NCBI GenBank assembly: GCA_030681475.1
Contig: JAUXWT010000039.1
Location: 1 to 42,324, forward strand
DNA: 42,324 bases
Direction of reading: 5' to 3'
Source of the DNA: Bacteroidales bacterium
Lineage (GTDB): Bacteria; Bacteroidota; Bacteroidia; Bacteroidales; FEN-979
In this document: in pieces, positions 1 to 8,855 of the stretch
Position numbering within the stretch: position 1 is the first letter of the stretch
Layout: every line of letters begins with the position of its first letter
The notes under the pieces: model-generated
Databases searched by the model: none
The model's input: only the letters and a program-made list of their open reading frames with translations
Told to the model about the DNA's origin: nothing
Program-made: the position numbers and the translations under genes

Positions 1-115
1 TTAATGTCAAAGACCACCGCAAATGCCGAAGGCATGGCATTATAATGTCACCACTTCGTGGTTTATGATGTTTGGCAAGGCCTAATTCTATAAAAATGTC
101 AACCCTTCGGGTTTT
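1..115. repeat. Cluster of short palindromic repeat units
   Basis: No gene is visible here. Three small inverted repeats with tight loops lie at 23-35 (ATGCC/GGCAT), 50-62 (ACCAC/GTGGT around TTC) and 101-113 (AACCC/GGGTT around TTC). The heptamer AATGTCA recurs at 3-9, 44-50 and 95-101, and directly abuts the second and third hairpins, so the stretch looks modular. Comparable palindromes occur at 17179-17297. This suggests a dispersed palindromic element of the genome rather than a terminator, because no long T-run follows. Whether the units are repeated elsewhere in the genome cannot be seen from this window. Confidence 0.55.
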
Positions 116-139
116 AAAATTCAACACTTGATTCGCATT

Positions 140-1087
140 ATGAATAAAACTTTATTAATTATCCTCTCCGTATTAATTTCCTGCAGCATCTCAGCCCAGG
201 ATATTAAGAAAGTGGCTAAAGCCAAATCCGATGTTCTGACCGCAGTTTCCGCAGATACATCCGGAAAAAACTGGTTGGTTCAGGGTACCGGATCACTTCA
301 ATTTTCACAAGCCGCTTTCAGCAACTGGGCTGCCGGTGGACAGAACTCCCTTGGTCTGGTTGCCTGGGTCAACTTTAAGGCCAACTACAAAAAAGGCAAA
401 CATGTCTGGGGAAACACGGTCGACCTTGGTTATGGCTTCAACATCCTTGGAAAAGGAAGCGATGCCCAGTTCAATAAAACCAACGATAAACTCGAAATCA
501 CTTCCGCCTACGGTTATGAACTCCATAAGAACCAGAAATGGTATCTTACGGTGCTGACGAATTTCCGGACTCAGTTTGATGCGGGTTACAACTATCCTGA
601 TGACAGTACGGTGATTTCCAAAATCATGTCCCCGGGATACCTCGTTCTCGGTCTCGGTGTAACATATACACCCGTAAAATGGTTCTATGTTTACGTTTCA
701 CCGGTTTCTGGAAGACTAACCTTCGTGACAGACCAAAAACTTTCAGATTCCGGCTCATTTGGCGTGAATGCCGGAAAAAACATCAAGGGAGAATTTGGCG
801 CTTATCTGCGCGCCGATCTCAATAAAGACCTGGCCAAGAATATCAACCTTGCTACCACACTCGAACTTTTTTCTGATTATTTGGATCAGTTCGGCAATGT
901 TGATGTCAACTGGAGTTTGCTGCTCAGCTTAAAAGTCAACAAGTGGCTGGCTGCATCGATACAAACCCAATTGATCTATGATGACAACGTAAATATCGTA
1001 ACCGATCCTGTCAAAGAGCCGAAAGGGGGCCCCCGCACTCAATTCAAAGAGTTGCTTGGCATCGGATTGACGTACAAGTTCAAGTAA
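140..1087 (+). CDS. DUF3078 family outer-membrane protein
   Basis: A 315-residue exported protein. The ATG at 140 is preferred over an in-frame TTG at 128, because it begins directly with a signal peptide (about residues 1-20, ending SISAQ). The mature part has the DUF3078 pattern: a start with GSLQFSQAAFSNWAAGG, a middle rich in alternating aromatic strands, and an end with a conserved TYKFK tail. The family is typical of Bacteroidota and is predicted to form an outer-membrane beta-barrel; its function is not established. The tail ends in the aromatic-rich strand usual for barrel insertion. The gene stands alone, 52 bp before the next coding region, which has its own promoter-like box, so a role in starch use is not implied. 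Confidence 0.85.
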   Translation: MNKTLLIILSVLISCSISAQDIKKVAKAKSDVLTAVSADTSGKNWLVQGTGSLQFSQAAFSNWAAGGQNSLGLVAWVNFKANYKKGKHVWGNTVDLGYGFNILGKGSDAQFNKTNDKLEITSAYGYELHKNQKWYLTVLTNFRTQFDAGYNYPDDSTVISKIMSPGYLVLGLGVTYTPVKWFYVYVSPVSGRLTFVTDQKLSDSGSFGVNAGKNIKGEFGAYLRADLNKDLAKNINLATTLELFSDYLDQFGNVDVNWSLLLSLKVNKWLAASIQTQLIYDDNVNIVTDPVKEPKGGPRTQFKELLGIGLTYKFK

Positions 1088-1115
1088 CCGATCCCATTGT
1101 TATTGATAATTTCAG

Positions 1116-1123
1116 TAACTTTG
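1116..1123 (+). promoter_or_regulatory. Candidate promoter -7 box (TAnnTTTG)
   Basis: TAACTTTG matches the Bacteroidota -7 consensus TAnnTTTG exactly and lies 16 bp before the ATG at 1140. The best upstream -33-like element, ATTG at 1096-1099, is only 16 bp away, closer than the usual 19-21 bp. Good -7 box, weak -33 element. It would drive the small protein and the branching enzyme downstream. Confidence 0.4.
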
Positions 1124-1139
1124 TAAGAAAAGAAAGACG

Positions 1140-1412
1140 ATGGGAAATCATTCAGATCATAACGAACATCTTACCCACGAAGAACTTAAGTTCAGGGAAC
1201 ATGCAGAACGTGCAGGTCATTTTATCAAGATTGACTTGTTTCGTTCAGCGCGCGAGGAATACAAGGCAGCGCTTCAATACAAGCCAAACGACGCCGAATG
1301 CATCAGGCAGATTGAAGCCATGAACGTAAACATTGCACGCGACAGAAAAACCGTGCTGGTGGTTGCACCGCTGGTCATTATCCTTATTGTTGCCGTGGCT
1401 TTGCTGGTTTGA
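1140..1412 (+). CDS. Small tail-anchored protein with one TPR-like helix pair
   Basis: A 90-residue protein with no signal peptide. Residues 1-30 are very rich in His, Glu and Asp. Residues about 25-63 look like one tetratricopeptide-like unit (AGHF..A..EY..AL.Y.PND.E). Residues about 72-90 are a single hydrophobic helix ending at the C-terminus, so the protein is probably anchored in the inner membrane with its soluble part in the cytoplasm. The end of the gene lies 21 bp before the branching enzyme start, which suggests cotranscription. I do not recognise a named family. A scaffold role for glycogen metabolism is conceivable but rests only on position. Confidence 0.65.
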   Translation: MGNHSDHNEHLTHEELKFREHAERAGHFIKIDLFRSAREEYKAALQYKPNDAECIRQIEAMNVNIARDRKTVLVVAPLVIILIVAVALLV

Positions 1413-1433
1413 TTTTTAACCACTCCCAAACCA

Positions 1434-3464
1434 ATGAAAGTTAAAAAGACCAAAAAGATTGCCCTTGTCCGGAATGATCCATGGCTTGAACCTGTTGCGG
1501 CTGAGATCAACCACCGGTATGAGAGATATTTGCAGACCCTCAGCGAAATAGAACAGAACTGGAACACGCTGAGCGAATTTGCAAATGGCTACGAGTTTTA
1601 TGGCTTTCATTATAACCGGGTAAACAAAGGCTGGCATTACCGTGAATGGGCTCCAAAAGCTCAGGATCTTTATCTGTTTGGCGACTTCAACAACTGGCAG
1701 CGATATTCACACCGGCTTACGCCAAACAAATATGGTCAATGGGAGATATTCCTTCCCGATGATGAATACAAAGACCGGTTTATTCATCAAAGCAGGGTCA
1801 AGATCATGGTACATTCCGGCGCCGGATGGCATGAAAAAATTCCGGCATATATTCACCGGGTGATCCAGGATCCGGCTTCGCTGGTTTTTTCAGGCCAGCA
1901 TTGGGCCCCGCCGCGCGCTTTCGACTGGTCGGGCGATAACTTTAACATCCACAAACTGAATGAGTTATTGATTTATGAGTGTCATATTGGTATGGCACAG
2001 GAACATCAATCGGTAGGTACATTTGTTGAATTTGCCGATCACCTGATCCCGTACATCAAAAACTCAGGCTACAACGCCATCCAGTTGATGGCCATTGCCG
2101 AACATCCTTACTATGGTTCGTTCGGGTATCACGTCACTAATTTTTTTGCTGTTTCCTCACGCTTTGGAACCCCGGAAGAACTGAAATACCTGATCAGGAA
2201 AGCACATGAACAAGGTATTGCCGTTTTAATGGATGTTGTACATTCTCATTCCGCTAAGAATACCATGGAAGGCCTTAATCAGTTCGATGGTTCCGACGAT
2301 CAGTATTTCCATCCTGGCGACCGCGGAAATCACCCCCATTGGGATTCAAAATGTTTTAACTATGGTAAACGTGAAGTATTACAGTTCCTCCTGTCCAACA
2401 TCAAATACTGGTTGAAGGAGTTTCATTTCGATGGTTTCAGGTTTGATGGCGTTACTTCCATGATGTATTTTGACCATGGATATCGTGAAGTCTGGGACCG
2501 CGACGGCTATTTTAAAGATGGGGTGGAGTGGGATGCCCTCGTCTATCTTCAACTTGCCAATACCCTGATCCACAAGGTCAAACCACATGCTGTGTCCGTT
2601 GCAGAAGATGTAAGTGGCATGCCGGGATTGTGCCGCCCCATCCGCGAAGGCGGTATCGGTTTTGATTACCGGCTTGCCATGGCGATTCCCGACTACTGGA
2701 TCAAGGTTTTAAAGGAGAAGAAGGATGAAGAATGGGATATCCATGAATTGTGGTCGGTGATGACCGATCGCCTGCCCGACATTAAAACCATAGCTTATTG
2801 TGAATCTCATGACCAAGCCCTTGTCGGCGATCAAACCATTGCCTTCAGGCTGATGCAGAGTGAGATCTATTTCAAGATGAGCAGAAAGGACGAAAGTCAC
2901 GTCATCGACAGGGGCATAGCCCTTCACAAAATGATACGGCTCATCACCATTTCACTTGGCGGACAGGCCTACCTGAATTTTATCGGTAACGAGTTCGGGC
3001 ATCCCGATTGGGTGGACTTCCCACGCGAAGGGAACAACTGGAGCTACCAGTATGCCAGGCGTCAATGGTCGCTGCTTCAGAACCCCGACCTGAAATACAG
3101 GTACCTGGCAGCTTTTGACAAGGAAATGATCACGATGGTTAAATCATACAGACTATTTGATGAAGGTTTTGGTGTTCAGTTGAATATGGACAGCGAAAAC
3201 CAAACCATCATTTTCCAGCGGCAAGGACTCATCTTCATTTTCAACTTCCACGTGAGCAAGTCAATTCCCGATTATGAATTTGCAGTTCCTGTTCCCGGTG
3301 ATTACCGGATCATTCTGAATACCGACCGTCCGGAATTTGGCGGACACGACAGGGTAAATGACAAATTGGTTTACACCACGCTTTATCATCCGGAAACCGA
3401 GACACACCGATTGATCATTTACAACACCAACCGTACTGCGCTTGTCTTTGAACAGGTAAGTTAG
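1434..3464 (+). CDS. glgB: 1,4-alpha-glucan branching enzyme, GH13_8 (eukaryote-like) type
   Basis: A 676-residue cytoplasmic enzyme that should cut alpha-1,4-glucan chains and rejoin the pieces as alpha-1,6 branches in glycogen. An N-terminal CBM48 domain is at about 60-150 (WAPKA...LFGDFNNW). The GH13 barrel follows with DVVHSHS at 267-273, GFRFDGVTS at 334-342 (nucleophile Asp338), AEDVSG at 390-395 (acid/base Glu391) and ESHD at 457-460 (Asp460). GNEFGHPDW at 518-526 and the all-beta tail are typical of the branching enzymes shared with eukaryotes and Bacteroidota. Length fits that subgroup (about 670-700). No signal peptide. It sits 21 bp after the small tail-anchored protein. All catalytic residues are present. 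Confidence 0.93.
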   Translation: MKVKKTKKIALVRNDPWLEPVAAEINHRYERYLQTLSEIEQNWNTLSEFANGYEFYGFHYNRVNKGWHYREWAPKAQDLYLFGDFNNWQRYSHRLTPNKYGQWEIFLPDDEYKDRFIHQSRVKIMVHSGAGWHEKIPAYIHRVIQDPASLVFSGQHWAPPRAFDWSGDNFNIHKLNELLIYECHIGMAQEHQSVGTFVEFADHLIPYIKNSGYNAIQLMAIAEHPYYGSFGYHVTNFFAVSSRFGTPEELKYLIRKAHEQGIAVLMDVVHSHSAKNTMEGLNQFDGSDDQYFHPGDRGNHPHWDSKCFNYGKREVLQFLLSNIKYWLKEFHFDGFRFDGVTSMMYFDHGYREVWDRDGYFKDGVEWDALVYLQLANTLIHKVKPHAVSVAEDVSGMPGLCRPIREGGIGFDYRLAMAIPDYWIKVLKEKKDEEWDIHELWSVMTDRLPDIKTIAYCESHDQALVGDQTIAFRLMQSEIYFKMSRKDESHVIDRGIALHKMIRLITISLGGQAYLNFIGNEFGHPDWVDFPREGNNWSYQYARRQWSLLQNPDLKYRYLAAFDKEMITMVKSYRLFDEGFGVQLNMDSENQTIIFQRQGLIFIFNFHVSKSIPDYEFAVPVPGDYRIILNTDRPEFGGHDRVNDKLVYTTLYHPETETHRLIIYNTNRTALVFEQVS

Positions 3465-3479
3465 CCTGTGATATTTTCG

Positions 3480-3487
3480 TATCTTTG
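3480..3487 (+). promoter_or_regulatory. Candidate promoter -7 box (TAnnTTTG)
   Basis: TATCTTTG matches the Bacteroidota -7 consensus exactly, 32 bp before the ATG at 3520. No well spaced -33 TTTG is obvious; the closest TTTG, at 3447-3450, is 29 bp away. It would give the T9SS binding protein its own transcript. Confidence 0.4.
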
Positions 3488-3519
3488 TGCGGTAATCCTG
3501 AGCTAAATTTTACGATCCT

Positions 3520-5157
3520 ATGAACCTTTACATTCGTTCTGCCATTATCCAGACTGTCCTGCTGTTGATGACTTTGGCGCCGGCGGTATCCATGTTGTTT
3601 TTTTCCATCAATACTGTCAGCGCAAACCCCGATACCACCTGGTCGGTCTCATTTCGCCTGAATATGACCAAGGCCGTAAACAACAACATCTTTTCCCCGG
3701 ATTCAGACCATGTTTATCTCGTCATGGACGGAATTGAACCGCTTAAACTGGTTCAGGGTCCCGGATATACATACTCAGTCAGTCTTTTCAACCAACTTGA
3801 TTCGGGTGTTGTTTACAGCTACAAATTCAGGATCAACGACTCTGTCTGGGAGACAGTTAACCGTACTTTTACACCTAAACCAGGTATGGTGGATGTGTCG
3901 ATGTGGTGGAATGATGAAGCGGTCAATTACACTACTTTCATTGTGAACATGAAGTATGCCGTGCAATACAGCCTCTTTGATCCATCAGTTGATTCAGTCA
4001 GCATCGTAGGTACCATGAACACCATGCAGGGCTCGCCAAAAATGAACCGGATCGACACAACGCTCAATTACGCTTATGTGTACAGTTTAGATCCGGGTTC
4101 CATTCAGCAATATAAATACCGCATCAACCTGGGCGATAGCGCCACCGGACAAATGGAATTACTTTACAAGCCAGACCGTATCATCCGGATCCCTGACACC
4201 CTGCTTGAAGTTACCAATGATTTCAACAATTTTAATCCGGCTAAACGACTCATGACTTTTAAGTGCGATATGAGTTATTATATCGAAGCACACCACTTCA
4301 ATATGGCTTACGACTACCTTGACATTGCCGGAAATTTCAATGGATTTGGCGCAAACGATGCCCTCTTCGACACCAACGGCGACACAATCTATACGCTTGA
4401 AACCTATATGGATACGACATGGATCCACCAGGGGCCGCTTGAGTTCAAATTCCGTATCAACGGTGACTGGAACAGCGCCGAGTTAACCGGAAAGCCAAAC
4501 CGCACCTATGCATTCCATGATACCGTCAATTTGAATCCGAACATCTTCACCTGTTTTTATAATGACCTCAATCCATCAATACCAACCCCACCATGGGCTT
4601 ATAATGTTGACATCCAGGGGCTGCTGATCTATAAAAAGTTTCTGAGCGGGATATATTCCTATGAGAATGTGAATGGCATCCCCGAAGGCGTCTCTTCTTA
4701 CCGCTGGCTCCGGAGCAACAATTCACTTGGCCTTGACGCCACACCCATTGATTCCGCTTTGAAAATCACCTATGTTGTTGATACCCTTGATATCGGGAAG
4801 TGGCTGGTGTTTGAAGTCACTCCGAAAGGGGTCAGCGGTGATTCTGCCATCGGGAAACCGGTGAGGGCCGTTTCATCAAACAGCGTTTCCGCCTGGGATG
4901 TGGGCATGGGTGAACGTTCAGCTTTGATTTCTCTGGTTTATCCGAATCCGGCATATGATTACATTACCATTGAAACAGGAAAGCAGATGGACAGGGTTGA
5001 GATCCTCAGCTATCTGGGTAAGACAGTTCTGATCAAAGAAGATATCGGATCAACCTCCGTAAGACTGCCGGTTGGACATTTGCCCAAAGGGTTTTACCTG
5101 TTAAAGGCTACGGCTAAATCCGGAGAATGGGGCGTAGCGCGGATGATCAGGAATTAA
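3520..5157 (+). CDS. T9SS-exported protein with three starch-binding-like beta modules
   Basis: A 545-residue secreted protein. A signal peptide covers about residues 1-35. Three related beta-sandwich modules follow at about 41-130, 138-232 and 245-345. Each opens with a strand such as FRLNM, FIVNM or FKCDM, continues to a phrase like YLDIAGNFNGF, and ends with YKFRIN-type strands, as in CBM20/CBM48/SusE-like glycan-binding folds. A further Ig-like domain lies at about 358-448 (GIPEG.SSYRWLRS). The last 78 residues (468-545, starting VYPNPAYD) are a type A T9SS sorting domain, so the protein should reach the cell surface or medium. No catalytic motif is present. Position next to the branching enzyme suggests alpha-glucan binding; ligand is inferred, not shown. 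Confidence 0.75.
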   Translation: MNLYIRSAIIQTVLLLMTLAPAVSMLFFSINTVSANPDTTWSVSFRLNMTKAVNNNIFSPDSDHVYLVMDGIEPLKLVQGPGYTYSVSLFNQLDSGVVYSYKFRINDSVWETVNRTFTPKPGMVDVSMWWNDEAVNYTTFIVNMKYAVQYSLFDPSVDSVSIVGTMNTMQGSPKMNRIDTTLNYAYVYSLDPGSIQQYKYRINLGDSATGQMELLYKPDRIIRIPDTLLEVTNDFNNFNPAKRLMTFKCDMSYYIEAHHFNMAYDYLDIAGNFNGFGANDALFDTNGDTIYTLETYMDTTWIHQGPLEFKFRINGDWNSAELTGKPNRTYAFHDTVNLNPNIFTCFYNDLNPSIPTPPWAYNVDIQGLLIYKKFLSGIYSYENVNGIPEGVSSYRWLRSNNSLGLDATPIDSALKITYVVDTLDIGKWLVFEVTPKGVSGDSAIGKPVRAVSSNSVSAWDVGMGERSALISLVYPNPAYDYITIETGKQMDRVEILSYLGKTVLIKEDIGSTSVRLPVGHLPKGFYLLKATAKSGEWGVARMIRN

Positions 5158-5891
5158 CCCAGTAAAAAATCCAGGTCATCCCCCGATTGAAATTCCTGAG
5201 TCTCCTTCCCAAAACGGAATACCCGCAACGATCGTTTTCCAACATGGATAATTGCGTCTCCTGTTACTTTTAAAAGACATCCTTCACGCAGGCCAGCTAC
5301 GGTCATCTCACGGTTCACTGTTAAAAACTCCATGATGCGCTGTTCACGGGTTTCACCGGCATGGCCTTCAGGACTGGCATCCAGATAGTGCGGGTTAATC
5401 TGAAAAGGTACCACATTGAGGCAGTCAAAGGAGGCGGGCTCGCTGATGGGCATGTCGTTTGTTGTTTTCATAGTCGGACAGGCCACATTTGACCCGGCAC
5501 TCCAGCCAACGAATGGTTTACCCTGGGATATTTTGCTGCGAATGGCTTCCATCAAACCCTGTTGATGCATCATCCTGGTCAGGTGGAACGTGTTTCCTCC
5601 TCCAATCACTATTGACTCTGCTTCCATCACCGCTTGAACCGGATTGGGTTCACGGTGAATTGATTTCAGGGAGAAACCCATTTCAGAGAATATCTTCTTC
5701 ACGCGTTCTTCGTAAAGGTCGAATGATTTTTCAACACTCAGGCTGGTGAGGTTCACCCCGGCATATGGAACAAATAACACGTTGTGCACACCGAATCCTG
5801 AGAGGAAGTCCTTGATATGCGTACGTGGCCATGCAAGGTATTCTTCACCCGCATTTGTTGAATTGCTGATCAATAAAAGATTTCGTATCAT
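5154..5891 (-). CDS. pepE: Dipeptidase E (alpha-aspartyl dipeptidase, peptidase family S51)
   Basis: A 245-residue cytoplasmic serine peptidase expected to hydrolyse dipeptides with an N-terminal aspartate. The nucleophile elbow GWSAGSN is at 129-135 (Ser131). Asp146 (TTNDMPI) and His168 (NPHY) sit at the same offset from the Ser120/Asp135/His157 triad I recall for the enterobacterial enzyme, so the triad looks complete. GGGNTFHL at 97-104 is another family hallmark. Length is usual for the family. It is convergent with the T9SS binding protein, the two stop codons overlapping by 4 bp, and divergent from the transporter at 5967. It appears to be a housekeeping gene unrelated to the starch cluster. 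Confidence 0.92.
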   Translation of the reverse strand: MIRNLLLISNSTNAGEEYLAWPRTHIKDFLSGFGVHNVLFVPYAGVNLTSLSVEKSFDLYEERVKKIFSEMGFSLKSIHREPNPVQAVMEAESIVIGGGNTFHLTRMMHQQGLMEAIRSKISQGKPFVGWSAGSNVACPTMKTTNDMPISEPASFDCLNVVPFQINPHYLDASPEGHAGETREQRIMEFLTVNREMTVAGLREGCLLKVTGDAIIHVGKRSLRVFRFGKETQEFQSGDDLDFLLG

Positions 5892-5899
5892 AGGATTTA

Positions 5900-5936
5900 T
5901 TTGGACTATAAAAGTAATAGAAAGTTCTTACTTTTG
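5900..5936 (+). promoter_or_regulatory. Candidate promoter for the transporter/malQ/GH13 operon
   Basis: TACTTTTG at 5929-5936 matches the -7 consensus TAnnTTTG and TTTG at 5900-5903 could be the -33 element. The 25-bp spacing is longer than the usual 19-21. The box ends 30 bp before the ATG at 5967. It lies in the 75-bp divergent gap shared with pepE, and is the only gap large enough to hold a promoter for the seven-gene plus-strand run. Confidence 0.42.
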
Positions 5937-5966
5937 AACCCTTGATGATAAAAAATATTGTATCCG

Positions 5967-7256
5967 ATGAAGGATAAACCCAAACTGGGATTCTGGCAGA
6001 TCTTGAATATGAGTTTTGGATTTCTCGGAATCCAGTTCGGCTTTGCATTGCAAAACGGTAATGCTTCACGCATTTTAATGACTTTTGGCGCCGACGTACA
6101 TCACCTGAGTTGGTTTTGGCTGGTTGCCCCCATTACAGGTATGGTCATACAGCCAATCGTTGGATATTTCAGTGATAAAACCTGGGGTCGGCTTGGCCGG
6201 CGAAGGCCATATTTTTTAGTCGGCGCATTATTGACCAGCGTGGCGCTTGTACTTATGCCCAATGCGCCGCATCTGGCTTCATTTATCGCTCCCATGTTTA
6301 TCGGCGGAGGATTACTGATGATCATGGATGCCGCGATCAATATCTCCATGGAGCCTTTCAGGGCGCTTGTTGCCGACAAACTGCCTGAGAAACAGCATAC
6401 ACTGGGCTTTTCGGTTCAAACGCTGCTCATCGGGACCGGGGCTGTTGTTGGATCATGGCTTCCTTATATCCTTGGCAACTGGCTGGGCATATCAAAAACC
6501 GGAGAGGCAGCCGGGCTTGTCCCCGACAATGTCACCTACTCATTTTACATCGGGGCATTTGTTTTGCTGGCCACAATATTGTGGACTGTTTTCACCACCT
6601 CGGAATATCCACCTGAGCAGTTGGTTCAAAATGAAACCGAAGAACGACCGGGGAAGTTTTTTATTCCCCGGATCATGGTCAAGTTATTACTCGTTCAATT
6701 TTTTTCATGGTTTGCCTTGTTTTCGATGTGGGTTTTTACAACACCGGCAGTTGCGCTCAGGTTTTATGGTACCACAGATGCAAATTCAATCCCTTTCCAG
6801 GACGCCGGTGACTGGGTCGGAATTTTGTTTGGAATATACAACGGTGTTTCCGCAATGATCGCATTGTTACTTCCGGTTGTGGCCAAAAGGCTCTCAAAAA
6901 AGATCACCCATGCTATTGCCCTGTCTATAGGAGGCTTGTCGTTGCTGTCATTTCTGATATTCACCGATCCTCATTTCCTGATCATCCCAATGATCGGTAT
7001 CGGTATTGCCTGGGGAAGTATCCTGGCCATGCCCTATGCCATGCTTGCAAGTTCAATTCCTCCGAAAAAAATGGGTGTTTACATGGGCTTGTTCAACATG
7101 TCGATCACCATTCCCCAGATTGTCAGTGGTATTGTGAGTGGACTGATCCTGAAATATTTCTTCGCCGACAATCCTGTCCTGTGTATTGTCATGGCGGGTG
7201 TCAGCATGATCTTCGGTGCGATCAGTGCGCTTTTTATAAGGGAAAAACTTACGTAA
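5967..7256 (+). CDS. MFS sugar transporter, SLC45/sucrose-carrier type (first copy)
   Basis: A 429-residue inner-membrane carrier with about 12 membrane segments. The ATG at 5967 is chosen over the in-frame TTG at 5958. The loop between helices 2 and 3 reads [16 protein letters not shown], the motif typical of the SLC45/plant sucrose carrier and GPH-like group of the major facilitator superfamily; [17 protein letters not shown] in helix 4 is another family signature. Relatives next to starch genes in Bacteroidota are usually annotated as maltose or maltodextrin carriers. It is the first gene of a run that continues with malQ 30 bp downstream. Substrate (maltose or maltodextrin by proton symport) is inferred from context. 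Confidence 0.85.
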   Translation: MKDKPKLGFWQILNMSFGFLGIQFGFALQNGNASRILMTFGADVHHLSWFWLVAPITGMVIQPIVGYFSDKTWGRLGRRRPYFLVGALLTSVALVLMPNAPHLASFIAPMFIGGGLLMIMDAAINISMEPFRALVADKLPEKQHTLGFSVQTLLIGTGAVVGSWLPYILGNWLGISKTGEAAGLVPDNVTYSFYIGAFVLLATILWTVFTTSEYPPEQLVQNETEERPGKFFIPRIMVKLLLVQFFSWFALFSMWVFTTPAVALRFYGTTDANSIPFQDAGDWVGILFGIYNGVSAMIALLLPVVAKRLSKKITHAIALSIGGLSLLSFLIFTDPHFLIIPMIGIGIAWGSILAMPYAMLASSIPPKKMGVYMGLFNMSITIPQIVSGIVSGLILKYFFADNPVLCIVMAGVSMIFGAISALFIREKLT

Positions 7257-7258
7257 AT

Positions 7259-7312
7259 AATGCAAACAATGCAAGCAATGTAGACAATGCAAACAATGAA
7301 GATAATGGAAAC
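7259..7312. repeat. Six-copy 9-bp tandem repeat carrying the malQ start codons
   Basis: Six consecutive 9-bp units begin at 7259, 7268, 7277, 7286, 7295 and 7304 with consensus AATGyAArC. Each unit contains an ATG, giving in-frame ATGs at 7260, 7269, 7278, 7287, 7296 and 7305. A TAG at 7281 follows the third. The repeat starts 2 bp after the transporter stop codon and runs into malQ. The same repeat in reverse orientation lies in the GH2 gene at 27142-27186. Confidence 0.85.
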
Positions 7313-8843
7313 CATTTTAAGAGAGAGGGCGGGTGGAATTTTGCTCCATCCTACGTCGCTTCCCGGCAACTATGGGATTGGCACACTTGGAAAGGCAGCA
7401 TTTGATTTTATTGATTTCCTTGTCAGGGGAAAACAACAATACTGGCAAATTCTTCCTTTAGGGCCTACCGGTTACGCCGATTCACCATACCAGTGTTTTT
7501 CAGCACATGCAGGCAATCCCAACCTTATCGACCTTGATTTACTCGTGAAGTCCGGGTTGCTCCATGCCGAAGACCTTTCAGACTTTCCAAACCTGCCAAA
7601 AGAGCGGGTTGATTTTGAAGCGGTACAGGATGCCAGGTTGCCATTGCTGCAAAAGGCCTATCATTCCTTTAATTTGTATGCGAATACCTTCGAAAAGTTG
7701 GCATACCGCAATTTCCAGAAAGACCAGTCGAATTGGATAAATGATTACGCATTGTTCAGGGCGATCAAAGCAAATCGGGAACAAAAGCCCTGGTACCATT
7801 GGGAAAGTCCGTTGAAAATCAGGAATTCTGAGGCGATGATGGCCATGAAGGAACTGCTTCACGACGAGATCGATTTCCATAAATTCATGCAGTTCCTCTT
7901 TTTCAGGCAGTGGATGGCTGTAAAAGAATACGCCCACCACCAGCAGGTTAAAATAATCGGGGACATCCCGTTATATGTCGCCTTTGACAGCGCCGATGCA
8001 TGGGCAAATCCTGAAATCTTTGAGTTTGACGATAACCTCAACCCCATTCGCGTTGGTGGTGTTCCACCGGATTATTTCAGTGAAACCGGACAATTATGGG
8101 GAAACCCGCTGTTCCGTTGGGATGTATTAAAAAAGACAAACTTCAGATGGTGGATCGACCGCATACGCACCAGCCTTTTTCTTTACGATATCATCAGGAT
8201 TGATCATTTCAGAGGCTTTGCAGCCTATTGGGCTATCCCATACGCAGAAAAAACAGCCGTCAACGGGGAGTGGATCCCAGGCCCGGGTAAAGAATTCTTC
8301 AATGCCATGCAAGCTGAGTTTGGCGTATTGCCGATCATTGCCGAAGATCTGGGTGTCATCACCCCGGATGTTGAGGAATTGCGTGACGGATTCGGTTTAC
8401 CCGGGATGAAGATCCTTCAGTTTGCATTCGATGCCTCGGAAACCAACGACTACTTACCGCACAACTATATTAAAAATTGTATTGTCTATACCGGAACACA
8501 TGACAATGATACTTTAACAGGCTGGTTTAAAAATGCCACCCCTGCCGACCAGCAATACGTGCTTGAATACATCAATACCGATGAAAAAGAGATTCACTGG
8601 TCGTTCATCCGTCTTGCCTGGGCTTCGGTGGCTAACCTGGCAATTGTACCCATGCAGGATTTAATGGGATTAGGCACGTCAGCGCGAATGAATCTGCCCG
8701 GGACCACTCAAAACAACTGGCAATGGAGAGCACAGGCAGATTTTTTTACACCAGAACTTGTAAAAAAACTGGCACACCTGACATCACTTTATGGGAGATC
8801 AAAAATTAATAAAACTGATGATAAAATGAATGTTATTATTTAA
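7287..8843 (+). CDS. malQ: 4-alpha-glucanotransferase (amylomaltase), GH77
   Basis: A 518-residue cytoplasmic enzyme that transfers alpha-1,4-glucan segments between maltodextrins, releasing glucose. HPTSLPG..GIG at 21-32 and LPLGPTGYADSPYQ at 56-69 are GH77 hallmarks. Catalytic residues are Asp306 (RIDHFRG), Glu353 (AEDLG) and Asp406 (THDND). The length matches the short bacterial amylomaltase form (about 500), without the extra N-terminal domains of the long Bacteroides form. The start is uncertain: ATGs at 7287, 7296 and 7305 all lie in the 9-bp repeat, and homology begins only near residue 14 (RAGGILLHPTS). The earliest is reported. It is 30 bp after the transporter and 12 bp before the SusA-like gene. 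Confidence 0.93.
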   Translation: MQTMKIMETILRERAGGILLHPTSLPGNYGIGTLGKAAFDFIDFLVRGKQQYWQILPLGPTGYADSPYQCFSAHAGNPNLIDLDLLVKSGLLHAEDLSDFPNLPKERVDFEAVQDARLPLLQKAYHSFNLYANTFEKLAYRNFQKDQSNWINDYALFRAIKANREQKPWYHWESPLKIRNSEAMMAMKELLHDEIDFHKFMQFLFFRQWMAVKEYAHHQQVKIIGDIPLYVAFDSADAWANPEIFEFDDNLNPIRVGGVPPDYFSETGQLWGNPLFRWDVLKKTNFRWWIDRIRTSLFLYDIIRIDHFRGFAAYWAIPYAEKTAVNGEWIPGPGKEFFNAMQAEFGVLPIIAEDLGVITPDVEELRDGFGLPGMKILQFAFDASETNDYLPHNYIKNCIVYTGTHDNDTLTGWFKNATPADQQYVLEYINTDEKEIHWSFIRLAWASVANLAIVPMQDLMGLGTSARMNLPGTTQNNWQWRAQADFFTPELVKKLAHLTSLYGRSKINKTDDKMNVII

Positions 8844-8855
8844 AACTTCATAAAC

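Noticed and set aside
5154-5891. Dipeptidase E as part of the starch system
   Set aside because: It is on the opposite strand, has a complete peptidase triad, and has no known link to glucan use.
7259-7312. The 9-bp repeat as a CRISPR array
   Set aside because: Units are contiguous, only 9 bp long and without spacers; no cas genes are seen.
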